Part shown: positions 44,488 through 53,955 of the stretch, piece by piece
Layout: the number at the start of each line of letters is the position of its first letter
Numbering within the stretch: position 1 is the stretch's first letter
Assembly: GCF_900104725.1 (NCBI RefSeq)
Contig: NZ_LT629758.1
Coordinates: 7,340,001 to 7,404,000, forward strand
Direction of reading: 5' to 3'
DNA: 64,000 nucleotides
DNA from: Actinoplanes derwentensis
GTDB taxonomy: Bacteria > Actinomycetota > Actinomycetes > Mycobacteriales > Micromonosporaceae
Position numbers and translations under genes: made by a program
The notes under the pieces: model-generated
Databases searched by the model: none
What the model saw: the letters and a program-made list of their open reading frames with translations, nothing else
What the model was told of the DNA's origin: nothing

Positions 44488-45477
44488 TCAGTCCCAGGCG
44501 CGGCCGAGGCGGAACAGCCGGTCGGCGTACTCGATCTGGGTCTGCCAACCGGCCGGCCACGCCGCCAGGCCCAGCGACGCGCCCGCGAACGCCCCGGCCA
44601 GGCAGGCGATCGAGTCGGAGTCGCCGGAGGAGGCAGCGCCCCGGCCGACGACCGCGACCGGCTCGTCCGGCGAGATCAGATAGACGTAGAGAGCGGTGGC
44701 CAGCGCCTCCTCAGCGATCCAGCCGGCCCCGGTGGCCAGGCAGGGGTCACCGAGGTGGTCGCTGGACGCCAGCGCGACGACGACCCGGTCCAGGGCGGTC
44801 GCGCACTCGTCCCAACCACGGGCGATGTACTCCTCCGGTGTGGTGACCGCCGGCTGCTGCCACAGGTCGCCGAGCCAGTCACCCCGGTAGATCTTGCGCT
44901 GTTCGGAACAGCGGTCCCGCAACGCGGCCAGCAGATCGGCCGGCCGAAGACCACCACCGAGCAGGTGCACGGCCCACGCGGTCAGCTCGCTCGCCGCCAG
45001 CGCGGTCGGGTGCCCGTGTGTCAGGGCGGCCTGCAACTGGGCCGCTCCGGCCCGCTGGTCGTCGGTCAGCCCGGGCATCAGGCCGACCGGGGTGACTCGC
45101 ATGTTGGCGCCGCAGCCTTTCGAACCGATCTGGGTGGCCCGCGTCCACGGCCGGCCGTCGGCGAGTGCCGAGCAGGCGCGCAGGCAGGTCATGCCGGGCG
45201 CTCGGTCGTTCTCGGGGCTGGCCGCCCATTCCAGGAACCGGCGGCGCAGCACCGGTTCGAACGCCTCCGGAGTGATCCGGCCCACTTCGATCAGGGCCTC
45301 ACCGACCGCGAGTGCCATCTGGGTGTCGTCGGTGACGAGCGCGGGTTCACCGATGAGCCGCCGCGGGCCGCCGGGGCCGTACTCGGCCACGATCGTCGCG
45401 TACTCCTGGAACTCGGTCGGTTTCCCGAGGGAGTCTCCGTACGCCAATCCGAAAAGTGAACCCGAGGCAGCACGCAT
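44488..45477 (-). CDS. ADP-ribosylglycohydrolase family protein
   Basis: A 329-residue DraG-type hydrolase, which removes ADP-ribose from proteins, nucleic acids or small molecules. The dinuclear metal motifs are present: GLAYGDSLGKPTEF, LVTDDTQMALAV (TDDT) and SSGDSDSIACLAGAFAGA (DSDS). CGANMRVTPVGLMPGL is another family signature. ATG 45477 begins MRAASGSLFGLAYGD without a clear ribosome site. It is divergent from the LOG-family gene. The substrate is unknown; a link to NAD-derived ADP-ribose from KptA is speculative. Confidence 0.9.
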   Translation of the reverse strand: MRAASGSLFGLAYGDSLGKPTEFQEYATIVAEYGPGGPRRLIGEPALVTDDTQMALAVGEALIEVGRITPEAFEPVLRRRFLEWAASPENDRAPGMTCLRACSALADGRPWTRATQIGSKGCGANMRVTPVGLMPGLTDDQRAGAAQLQAALTHGHPTALAASELTAWAVHLLGGGLRPADLLAALRDRCSEQRKIYRGDWLGDLWQQPAVTTPEEYIARGWDECATALDRVVVALASSDHLGDPCLATGAGWIAEEALATALYVYLISPDEPVAVVGRGAASSGDSDSIACLAGAFAGASLGLAAWPAGWQTQIEYADRLFRLGRAWD

Positions 45478-45525
45478 GCGGTCAACTCTAGGTAGTTCGT
45501 CAACGGGTGGCTCGTCGAGAGCAAG

Positions 45526-46722
45526 ATGGACTTCATGCCCGATCCGTTGCAACCAGTGCTCGGTGGGGACGCGCCGTTCGACGCGACCGCCGACGAGATC
45601 GAAACCCGTGCCGAACTGGAGGTGCACCTGGCCAAGAACACCCTGGCCGGCCTCTGCGTCCTGGGCCTGCGCCTGGACCGGGATCCGCCGGATCTGACCG
45701 GTGTGGACGTGCGGGAGACGATGTTCGTCGGCTGCCACCTGTCCGGGCCGGAGGTGGAGGTGGACCTGATCCGGCGGGGTGCCCACGTGATCCCGCCGTT
45801 CGACGACTGCCCCTACCCGACTCATCCGGCCCTGCTCTACACCCCCGAGGACCTGTCCGCCGGGTTCGGTGCGCACGGTTTCGCCGGGATGTACGACACC
45901 GCCGTCTACCAGCACTTCGTGGCGCACGGTGGGGCGGTTCCGGACATTCGCGAGGCGTTGTCCCAGCGGCTGCACGACGCTGGGATCGACAACGCGCTCG
46001 GCAAGGCGCTCAACCAGTGGGCGCACGCGAACGGCCCGGGTGGTGCGATCGGGATCATGGGCGGGCACGCGGCGGCACGGGGCTCCGGTCCGTACCGGAT
46101 GGCCGCTTCCCTGGCCCAGCGGCTGGCCGAGGCCGGCCGGCTGATCGTGACCGGCGGTGGCCCCGGGGTGATGGAGGCGGCGAACCTGGGCGCCTACTTC
46201 GCATCCCGCACGGCTGGCGAGTTGGACACCGCGATCGATCTGCTCTCGGTGGCGCCGCAGTTCATGGATCATGATCCCTACACCGCGGCAGCCCTTTCGG
46301 TACGCCGGATCTACCCGCTGGCGGATCTGGACGTGGCCGGGCAGCTGCGGCACGGCGGTCTGGCCTTGCCCACCTGGCTGTACGGGCACGAGCCGGCCAA
46401 CCTGTTCGCCGGGCAGATCGGTAAGTACTTCTCGAACGCGGTGCGGGAGGACTCGATCCTGCGACTGGCCCGTGGCGGGATCGTCTTCGCGCCGGGCTGG
46501 GCTGGGACGGTGCAGGAGATCTTCCAGGCGGCGACGAAGACGTTCTACGTGACCGACGGGCCGTCTGGGGCGTATGTGTTCCTCGGCACCGAACACTGGT
46601 CGAAGCTGCCGGTGGCGGACCTGCTGCGGTCGCTGCTGTCCCGTTCGCCCCACGGCGACCAGTCCGGTCTGGTGGTGGTGACCGACTCTCTGGACGAGGC
46701 GATGGAGGCTCTCTCCCAGTAG
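45526..46722 (+). CDS. LOG-family (lysine decarboxylase-like) nucleotide hydrolase
   Basis: A 398-residue protein with a Rossmann-like LOG domain: GAIGIMGGHAAARGSGPYRMAASLAQ binds the phosphate, VTGGGPGVMEAANLGAYFAS is a LOG motif, and FAPGWAGTVQEIFQA replaces the usual PGGxGTxxE, keeping Gly-Thr and Glu. Family enzymes cleave nucleoside 5'-monophosphates to base and ribose 5-phosphate. The first 150 residues are an extension not seen in the 190-residue LOG proteins. ATG 45526 or 45535 could be the start. Divergent from the ADP-ribosylglycohydrolase, so both may act on nucleotides. Confidence 0.82.
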   Translation: MDFMPDPLQPVLGGDAPFDATADEIETRAELEVHLAKNTLAGLCVLGLRLDRDPPDLTGVDVRETMFVGCHLSGPEVEVDLIRRGAHVIPPFDDCPYPTHPALLYTPEDLSAGFGAHGFAGMYDTAVYQHFVAHGGAVPDIREALSQRLHDAGIDNALGKALNQWAHANGPGGAIGIMGGHAAARGSGPYRMAASLAQRLAEAGRLIVTGGGPGVMEAANLGAYFASRTAGELDTAIDLLSVAPQFMDHDPYTAAALSVRRIYPLADLDVAGQLRHGGLALPTWLYGHEPANLFAGQIGKYFSNAVREDSILRLARGGIVFAPGWAGTVQEIFQAATKTFYVTDGPSGAYVFLGTEHWSKLPVADLLRSLLSRSPHGDQSGLVVVTDSLDEAMEALSQ

Positions 46723-46748
46723 TTGTGCGGCTACCGCACACTGCAGCC

Positions 46749-47075
46749 ATGGAGCTGATCGTCACGTCGGTAATGATCCTCGGAATCACGGTGTTCGTCG
46801 TGATCCTGGTGAGGGCTATGGTCCTCAACTCCCGCTCCGCCTACCGGGAGGGGCGCCGCGGCAGGTCGCGCTCCGGCCGGGGCGGCGCCTGGGCGACCGG
46901 CGGGTCGTCGCAGCACCACTACGGCGGCTCCGACGGTTCCTGGGACGACAACTCATCGTCGTCATCGTCGAACGACGGTGGCGGCTCATGGTGGGGCGGC
47001 GGCGGTGACGGCGGCGGCTCGTCCTGGGGCGGTGACGGTGGCGGTGGTGGCGGCGACGGTGGCGGTGGCAGCTGA
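46749..47075 (+). CDS. small membrane protein with Gly/Ser-rich tail
   Basis: A 108-residue protein. One membrane helix occupies residues 2-25 (ELIVTSVMILGITVFVVILV), followed by a basic juxtamembrane stretch (REGRRGRSRSGRGG) and a Gly/Ser/Asp/Trp-rich tail that ends in Gly runs. The basic side should face the cytoplasm. Its low-complexity C-terminus resembles those of TPM-like or membrane-scaffold proteins, but no domain is recognised. ATG 46749 has no strong ribosome site and lies 26 bases after the LOG gene. Confidence 0.6.
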   Translation: MELIVTSVMILGITVFVVILVRAMVLNSRSAYREGRRGRSRSGRGGAWATGGSSQHHYGGSDGSWDDNSSSSSSNDGGGSWWGGGGDGGGSSWGGDGGGGGGDGGGGS

Positions 47076-47079
47076 CCCG

Positions 47080-47586
47080 CTAGGCCACGTGCACGCGGCG
47101 CCAGTGGGCTGCGGGCAGGTCGGCCTCGGGAACGTCGGTGAGGCCGTTCTCGTCCATCGCGTTGTAGATCGCGAGGCGCGCGCCGTCGAACAGGAACTCG
47201 ACGGCGTGCAGCACCCGGGGACGCCAGTCGGCCGCGGTGGTCTGCTCGATGATGTTCACCGCCCGGAGCGGCCGGCCCCGGGCGTTACGCAGCGCGGCGT
47301 GCGGGTCGGAGCGCCAGTCGAAATGCTCGTACAGATCGATCGGCAGTGCCATGTCGATCTGGTCCCAGGTGATGGCACACTCATCGAATTTACGGTGGGT
47401 GATCTCCACTCGGGACAGTCCGAAGTCGAGGATCACCGGCCCGTCGGCGAACCAGCCTCGCTCGGCCACATCCCACATGAGATGGCTTGATCGCAGTTTC
47501 CGACCGATGAGCCTGGTGAACATGTGTCGATGAGTGGCGGCGAGGTCTTCGGCATCGTGGTGCCACTCGGGTTTCCAACCCTCCAT
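47080..47586 (-). CDS. hypothetical protein
   Basis: About 168 residues, not recognised. The sequence is mixed alpha/beta with many aromatic and His residues (MEGWKPEWHHDAEDLAATHRH, LIGRKLRSSHLMWDVAERGW, VILDFGLSRVEITHRKFDE, WRPRVLHAVEFLFDGARLAIYNAMDENGL). There is no signal peptide or membrane helix. ATG 47586 is the first Met of the conserved-looking part; GTG 47601 is possible and no ribosome site decides. It is downstream of fba in the same direction but separated by a hairpin. Confidence 0.6.
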   Translation of the reverse strand: MEGWKPEWHHDAEDLAATHRHMFTRLIGRKLRSSHLMWDVAERGWFADGPVILDFGLSRVEITHRKFDECAITWDQIDMALPIDLYEHFDWRSDPHAALRNARGRPLRAVNIIEQTTAADWRPRVLHAVEFLFDGARLAIYNAMDENGLTDVPEADLPAAHWRRVHVA

Positions 47587-47661
47587 CACGAGCACGATCA
47601 CCGTCCCGCCGATCTTGATCGGTCGATGGTACCCGTGCCTCTCGGTGACCCCGCAAGACAA

Positions 47662-47694
47662 AGTGGCCGATCCCCACGAAGGGGACCGGCCACT
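47662..47694 (-). terminator. terminator of fba
   Basis: AGTGGCCGATCCCC, loop ACGAA, GGGGACCGGCCACT with one mismatch, about 40 bases past the fba stop. Leftward flank TTTGTCTTGC is T-rich. Confidence 0.75.
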
Positions 47695-47734
47695 GTCGTC
47701 GAACTACTGAATCACTTCACTCACTTGCCGAGAC

Positions 47735-48760
<1,026 letters not shown>

Positions 48761-48804
48761 CGGATGCGCTCCTTGCTCTTTGACACACTCGGGCAGCAGA
48801 GGGC

Positions 48805-48820
48805 AGGACAGCGCTGTCCT
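48805..48820. promoter_or_regulatory. perfect palindrome upstream of fba
   Basis: AGGACAGCGCTGTCCT, a perfect 16-base palindrome 45-60 bases before the fba ATG. It suits a dimeric regulator. No terminator features are present (no loop, no U-run). The gap 48761-48976 holds no gene. Confidence 0.5.
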
Positions 48821-48976
48821 CCAGCAGGCAGTATTCCGCAGTCGCGGTGCGTAGTTGAAATCGCCCCGAAATCCGCACCCGAGTTCCCGGCGAGAAGTCC
48901 GGGGCATACCGGTTTGGGGCATCCGGCGGGGCGGAAATCGATCGCTGGACGCGACCGGCACTGACACGATCGACGA

Positions 48977-50335
48977 GTGCTGCTCACTCTGACGACCACA
49001 CGCCGGCCCGCGACCGACCTGGGCTACCTGCTGGTCAAGCATCCCGACAAGGTGCATTCGTTCAGCGTTCCGACCGGTACGGCGTACGTCCTCTACCCCG
49101 AAGCGACCGAGGACCGCTGCACCGCCGCCCTGATGCTGGACGTGGATCCGCAACTACTGCGCGCGCAGCGGGATGCCTTCGAGCTGAGCCAGTACGTGAA
49201 CGACCGGCCGTACGCCGCCTCCAGTCTGTTGGCCGCCGCCCTCGCGAAAGTCTTCCGCAGTGCCCTGCGCGGCGCCTCCAAGGACCGGCCGGAACTGGCC
49301 GCGACCGCGATCCCGCTGGAGGTCCGGGTTCCGGTGCTGCGCGGCACCCCCGACCTGGTGACCCGCCTGTTCGCACCGCTCGGCTGGACCGTGACGGCCG
49401 TCCCGATCCCGTTCGAGGCGGAACTCGGCGGCGGCAGCCGGTACGTGGATCTGACCCTGACCGGCGAACTGCGGGTCGCCGACGCGCTCAACCATCTGTA
49501 CGTACTGCTGCCGGTGCTCGACGACGGCAAGCACTACTGGGTGGCCCCGGACGAGATCGAGAAACTGCTGCGCTCCGGTGCGGGCTGGCTGGCCGGCCAC
49601 CCGGAGAAGGTGCTGATCGCCCGCCGTTACCTGGCACACCGTAGGTCCTTCGCGACCACCGCGTTGCAGTCGCTGGAGGCGGACCTGCCGGCGGTCACCG
49701 AGGAGGAAGCGGAGCTGCCGGTGGTCCGCCGGGCGCCACTGGCCGAGCAGCGCCGGGACGCGGTGCTGGCCGCGCTGACCGAGGTGGGCGCGGCGCGGGT
49801 GCTCGACCTGGGCTGCGGTCCCGGTGCTCTGCTCGCCGCGCTGGTCAAGGACCGGAGCTTCACCGAGATCGTGGGCGCCGACGTGGCCAGCCGGACGCTG
49901 GAGCAGGCGGCCCGCCGGTTGCGCCTGGACCAGCTACCGGATCGGCAGAAGGACCGGATCAAGCTGATCCAGACCGCGCTCACCTACCGTGACGACCGGC
50001 TGCGTGGTTTCGACGCGGCGGTGCTGATGGAGGTCATCGAGCATGTCGATCTGCCCCGGCTGCCCGCGCTGGAGGCGGCCGTCTTCGGGCACGCCAAGCC
50101 CGGCGCGGTCGTGGTGACCACCCCGAACGTGGAGTACAACGTGCACTACGAGGGCCTGACCGGGATGCGGCACTCGGACCATCGCTTCGAGTGGACGCGT
50201 GCCGAGTTCACCGGCTGGGCCACCGAGACCGCCGACCGGTACGGCTACACCGTCACGATCCGTGGCGTCGGTGAGTCCGACGAGACCACCGGCGCTCCGA
50301 CCCAGCTCGCGCTCTTCAAGGCGGTGTCCGCATGA
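48977..50335 (+). CDS. hen1: 3'-terminal RNA ribose 2'-O-methyltransferase Hen1
   Basis: Methylates the 2'-OH at the 3' end of cleaved RNA before sealing, protecting repaired tRNA from re-cleavage. The 452-residue protein has the bacterial N-terminal domain (VKHPDKVHSFSVPTGTAYVLYPE) that activates Pnkp ligase, and a C-terminal methyltransferase. There, VLDLGCGPGALLAALV binds SAM and LMEVIEHVDLPRLPALEA with FGHAKPG bears the ExxEH metal site. TPNVEYNVHY and MRHSDHRFEWTRAEF are Hen1 signatures. GTG 48977 may be leaderless. It overlaps pnkp by ATGA. Confidence 0.96.
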   Translation: MLLTLTTTRRPATDLGYLLVKHPDKVHSFSVPTGTAYVLYPEATEDRCTAALMLDVDPQLLRAQRDAFELSQYVNDRPYAASSLLAAALAKVFRSALRGASKDRPELAATAIPLEVRVPVLRGTPDLVTRLFAPLGWTVTAVPIPFEAELGGGSRYVDLTLTGELRVADALNHLYVLLPVLDDGKHYWVAPDEIEKLLRSGAGWLAGHPEKVLIARRYLAHRRSFATTALQSLEADLPAVTEEEAELPVVRRAPLAEQRRDAVLAALTEVGAARVLDLGCGPGALLAALVKDRSFTEIVGADVASRTLEQAARRLRLDQLPDRQKDRIKLIQTALTYRDDRLRGFDAAVLMEVIEHVDLPRLPALEAAVFGHAKPGAVVVTTPNVEYNVHYEGLTGMRHSDHRFEWTRAEFTGWATETADRYGYTVTIRGVGESDETTGAPTQLALFKAVSA

Positions 50336-52824
50336 TCATCGACGTTCCCGAACTCGCCCTCGTCGCCCTGGTCGGCATCTCCGGCTCCGGCAAGTCCACC
50401 TTCGCCGGGCAGCACTGGAAGCCGACCCAGGTGCTCTCCTCGGACTTCTTCCGCGGCCTGGTCGCCGACGACGAGAACGACCAGTCGGCGTCGGCGGACG
50501 CCTTCGAGGTGCTGCACTACGTGGCCGGCAAGCGGCTGGCGGCCGGGCGGCTCACCGTCGTCGACGCCACCAACCTGCAGTCACACGCCCGCGCCGGCCT
50601 GATCAAGACGGCTCGCGAGCACGACGTGCTTCCGGTGGCGATCGTGCTGGACGTGCCCGAGTCGGTGGCCTGGGAGCGGACCCAGGGCCGCCCGGATCGT
50701 ACGTTCGACCGGCGCGTCCTCACCCGGATGCACCGGGACCTGCGCCGCACCCTCGGGCAGTTGGCCAAGGAGGGGTTCCGCAAGATCCACGTGCTGCGTG
50801 GGGTGGACGAGATAGCGGCGGCCGAGATCCGCTACGAGAAGCTGTTCAACGACCGCAAGGACGAGCACGGCCCCTTCGACATCATCGGTGACGTGCACGG
50901 CTGCCGTGCCGAACTGGAGTCGCTGCTGACCAAGCTGGACTACGAGATCATCCGGGACGCTTCCGGTCGTCCGGTGGACGCCGTGCACGGCCACAACAAG
51001 GCCGTCTTCGTCGGTGACCTGGTCGACCGTGGGCCGGACTCACCGGGTGTGCTGCGCCTGGTGATGGGCATGGTGGCGGCCGGCCACGCGATCTGTGTGC
51101 CGGGCAACCACGAGCAGAAGCTGGCCCGCAAGCTGAACGGGCGCACGGTACAGCTCACGCATGGTCTTCCGGAGACCCTGGAGCAGTTGGACGCCGAGCC
51201 GGCCGAGTTCGTGGCCGAGGTGCGCGCCTTCATCGACGGCCTGGTCAGCCACTACGTCCTCGACGACGGCAAGCTGGTGGTGGCGCACGCCGGGCTCAAG
51301 GAGGCGTACCACGGGCGGGCGTCCGGACGGGTGCGCAGTTTCGCGCTCTACGGCGAGACGACCGGCGAGACCGACGAGTACGGGCTGCCGGTCCGCTACC
51401 CGTGGGCCCGGGAGTACCGCGGTTCGGCCGCCGTCGTCTACGGCCACGTGCCCACCCCGACTCCGGAGTGGATCAACAACACCATCTGCCTGGACACCGG
51501 TTGTGTCTTCGGCGGCGCGCTGACCGCGCTGCGCTGGCCGTCGCGCGAGCTGGTCGCGGTGCCGGCAGCGAAGGAGTACTACGCGCCGATCCGGCCGATG
51601 TCCGCGGAGCCGGAGAAGCCCGACCAGGGCCTGGACATCGCGGACGTCACCGGGCGCCGGCACCTCGACTACGGGTACGGGCGGACCACCGTCCCGGCCG
51701 AGAACGCGGCCGCAGCGCTGGAGGTGATGGGCCGGTTCTCGGTCGACCCGGAGACCCTGATCTGGCTGCCGCCGACGATGGCCCCGTGCACCAGCTCGAC
51801 GGTCGAGGGCTACCTGGAGCACCCGTCGGCCGCCTTCGCCGACCTGCGGGCCGCCGGGGTGGACCGGGTGGTGTGCGAGGAGAAGCACATGGGCTCACGG
51901 GCCGTGGTGCGGATCTCCGTCTCCGGCGAGGGCGACGCGATCTGGACCCGGACCGGCCGCCCGTTCTTCGGCCCTCGGATGGACGGGCCATTGTTGGACC
52001 GGGCTCGAACCGCGGCCGCCCCGATCTTCGCCGAGCTGGAGACCGACTGGCTGCTGATCGACGCCGAGCTGCTGCCGTGGTCGGCCAAGGCGGGCAGCCT
52101 GATCCGGGATCAGTACGCCGCGGTGGGCGCCGCCGGACGGGCCGCGTTGCCGGCCGCCCTGTCGATGCTGGAGCAGGTGGCCGGGCGTGGGCTCGACGTC
52201 GCCGGACTGCGGGACCGTCTGGCGCTGCGGTCGGCCGAGATCGACGGCTACTCGGCGGCGTACCGGGCGTACGTGAAACCGACCGACGGGCTGGACGGGG
52301 TCACCCTGGCACCGTTCGCGTTCCTGGCCGGGGCCGGAGTGACGTACGCGGACAAGGATCACGACTGGCACCTGGCCCTGGCCGACCGGCTCGTCTCCGC
52401 GGACCCGAAGTTGTTCACCCCGACCCGGCGGATGATCGTCGACCTGGCCGATCCGGTCGCGGAGGCCGCCGCCACCGAGTGGTGGCTGACACTGACCGGA
52501 GCCGGTGGTGAGGGCATGGTGGTCAAGCCGTGGATCGGTCTGGCTGGGACGGACCGTAACGGACGTCTCGTACAGCCGGGTGTGAAGTGCCGCGGCCGGG
52601 AGTACCTGCGGATCATCTACGGTCCGGAATACACCCGTCCCGAGCAGTTGGACCGACTTCGGCAGCGCAACCTGGGCCGTAAACGATCACTCGCGCTCCG
52701 TGAGCACGGGCTGGGCCTGGCCGCGCTGGACCGGCTGGCCGAGGGCGCGCCGGCCTGGCGGGTGCACGAGTTGGTCTTCGCGATCCTGGCCGCCGAGTCG
52801 GAGCCGGTCGACCCCCGGCTGTGA
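50332..52824 (+). CDS. pnkp: polynucleotide kinase-phosphatase-ligase Pnkp
   Basis: The 830-residue end-healing and sealing enzyme of the bacterial RNA-repair complex. The N-terminal kinase has P-loop GISGSGKST. The central metallophosphatase spans about 180-400, with DIIGDVHGCRAELE, GDLVDRGPDSPG and CVPGNHEQKL, and removes 2',3'-cyclic phosphate. The C-terminal ligase-like adenylyltransferase has nucleophile Lys in CEEKHMGSRAVV. It works as a tetramer with Hen1, coupled here by a four-base overlap. Family knowledge says it repairs ribotoxin-cleaved tRNAs. Confidence 0.96.
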   Translation: MIIDVPELALVALVGISGSGKSTFAGQHWKPTQVLSSDFFRGLVADDENDQSASADAFEVLHYVAGKRLAAGRLTVVDATNLQSHARAGLIKTAREHDVLPVAIVLDVPESVAWERTQGRPDRTFDRRVLTRMHRDLRRTLGQLAKEGFRKIHVLRGVDEIAAAEIRYEKLFNDRKDEHGPFDIIGDVHGCRAELESLLTKLDYEIIRDASGRPVDAVHGHNKAVFVGDLVDRGPDSPGVLRLVMGMVAAGHAICVPGNHEQKLARKLNGRTVQLTHGLPETLEQLDAEPAEFVAEVRAFIDGLVSHYVLDDGKLVVAHAGLKEAYHGRASGRVRSFALYGETTGETDEYGLPVRYPWAREYRGSAAVVYGHVPTPTPEWINNTICLDTGCVFGGALTALRWPSRELVAVPAAKEYYAPIRPMSAEPEKPDQGLDIADVTGRRHLDYGYGRTTVPAENAAAALEVMGRFSVDPETLIWLPPTMAPCTSSTVEGYLEHPSAAFADLRAAGVDRVVCEEKHMGSRAVVRISVSGEGDAIWTRTGRPFFGPRMDGPLLDRARTAAAPIFAELETDWLLIDAELLPWSAKAGSLIRDQYAAVGAAGRAALPAALSMLEQVAGRGLDVAGLRDRLALRSAEIDGYSAAYRAYVKPTDGLDGVTLAPFAFLAGAGVTYADKDHDWHLALADRLVSADPKLFTPTRRMIVDLADPVAEAAATEWWLTLTGAGGEGMVVKPWIGLAGTDRNGRLVQPGVKCRGREYLRIIYGPEYTRPEQLDRLRQRNLGRKRSLALREHGLGLAALDRLAEGAPAWRVHELVFAILAAESEPVDPRL

Positions 52825-52862
52825 CCACCGTGTTACTTCCCGGAGTGCACAGCGTTCATACA

Positions 52863-52889
52863 GGTACCGGCCCGACCAGGGCCGGTACC
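52863..52889. promoter_or_regulatory. perfect 11-bp inverted repeat before the DedA gene
   Basis: GGTACCGGCCC, loop GACCA, GGGCCGGTACC, ending 10 bases before the DedA GTG. It could end the hen1-pnkp transcript or act as an operator; no U-run follows. Confidence 0.5.
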
Positions 52890-52899
52890 CTGGCTCATC

Positions 52900-53907
52900 G
52901 TGGACATCCAAGCGCTCAGCGAGCAGCTAGCTCTCAATCCGTTGGACCCGAAGGACCTACTCTCGGCCTTCGGGTTGCCGGGTGTCCTGGCCATCCTCTT
53001 CGCCGAGACCGGCCTGCTGGTCGGCTTCTTCTTCCCCGGCGACTCCCTGCTGTTCCTGGCGGGTGTCGCGGCCTCCGAGGTCGCCAACTCGATCTTCGGT
53101 GAGGGCGCGCAGCTCTCCATCGTCGGCCTGCTGATCGGGGCGCCGATCTGTGCCATCGCCGGCGCACAGTTCGGGCACTGGCTCGGCGCGAAGTACGGGC
53201 GCCGAATGTTCGACAAACCCGACTCGAAGCTTTTCAAGCGGGAGTACGTCGCGAAGGCGGAGTTCTACTTCGAGAAGTTCGGCCCGGCCAAGGCCGTGGT
53301 GCTGGCCCGCTTCATCCCGATCGTGCGGACGTTCCTCAACCCGGTCGCCGGCACTCTCGGCATGCCGGCGAAGCAGTTCTTCCTGTGGAACGTGGTCGGC
53401 GCCATCCTCTGGACCGACGGCATCATCCTGATCGGCTACATGCTGGCCGAGCAGATCTACGCCGCCATCGGCGACAAGATCGACCACTACATCCTGCCGG
53501 TGGTCATCGTGATCGTGCTGATCTCGGTGCTGCCGATCGGGATCGAGATCCTGCGCGAGCGCAAGGCGAAGAAGAACGGCACACACACCGGCCCGGAGGC
53601 TTCCGAGGCGCTGGGTGTCGTCGCCGCGGCGAGTGCGGCCGGGGTGGCCGAGGCCGTCCGCGACGAGTTCCACTCACACCAGCAGCCGCAGCAGTACGAC
53701 GAGCCGACCACGTACCACCAGGCCGGTAACTACGGTCAGCCGCAGCAGCAGCCGCGTCAGGGCACCGTCTACGGTCAGCCTCAGCAGCAGCAGGACCCGG
53801 CCTACCCGCAGCAGGGGCATCAGCCCACCCCGCAGGGCTACCCGCCGCAGCAGCAGTGGCCACAGCAGGACTACGGCCAGCAGCAGCAGTGGCCGCCGCG
53901 AGACTGA
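52900..53907 (+). CDS. DedA-family membrane protein
   Basis: A 335-residue DedA/SNARE-associated membrane protein; the family flips phospholipids or polyprenyl carriers. FAETGLLVGFFFPGDSLLFLAG holds the G-x-PxPxD-type motif in its FPGDS form. GAQFGHWLGAKYGRRMFDKP and KFGPAKAVVLARFIPIVRTFLNPVAG carry the conserved Arg/Gly residues. About five helices end near residue 220. The last 110 residues are a cytoplasmic Gln/Pro/Tyr-rich low-complexity tail (QQQWPQQDYGQQQQ). GTG 52900 lacks a ribosome site and may be leaderless. Confidence 0.88.
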   Translation: MDIQALSEQLALNPLDPKDLLSAFGLPGVLAILFAETGLLVGFFFPGDSLLFLAGVAASEVANSIFGEGAQLSIVGLLIGAPICAIAGAQFGHWLGAKYGRRMFDKPDSKLFKREYVAKAEFYFEKFGPAKAVVLARFIPIVRTFLNPVAGTLGMPAKQFFLWNVVGAILWTDGIILIGYMLAEQIYAAIGDKIDHYILPVVIVIVLISVLPIGIEILRERKAKKNGTHTGPEASEALGVVAAASAAGVAEAVRDEFHSHQQPQQYDEPTTYHQAGNYGQPQQQPRQGTVYGQPQQQQDPAYPQQGHQPTPQGYPPQQQWPQQDYGQQQQWPPRD

Positions 53908-53916
53908 CGGAACACG

Positions 53917-53945
53917 AAAGGCCGGCCCGAGGGCCGGCCTTTTTC
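53917..53945. terminator. terminator between DedA and class II aldolase
   Basis: AAAGGCCGGCCC, loop GAG, GGCCGGCCTTTTT, with a U-run rightward and A/T flank leftward. Good for both convergent genes. Confidence 0.88.
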
Positions 53946-53955
53946 GTACCCCGCC

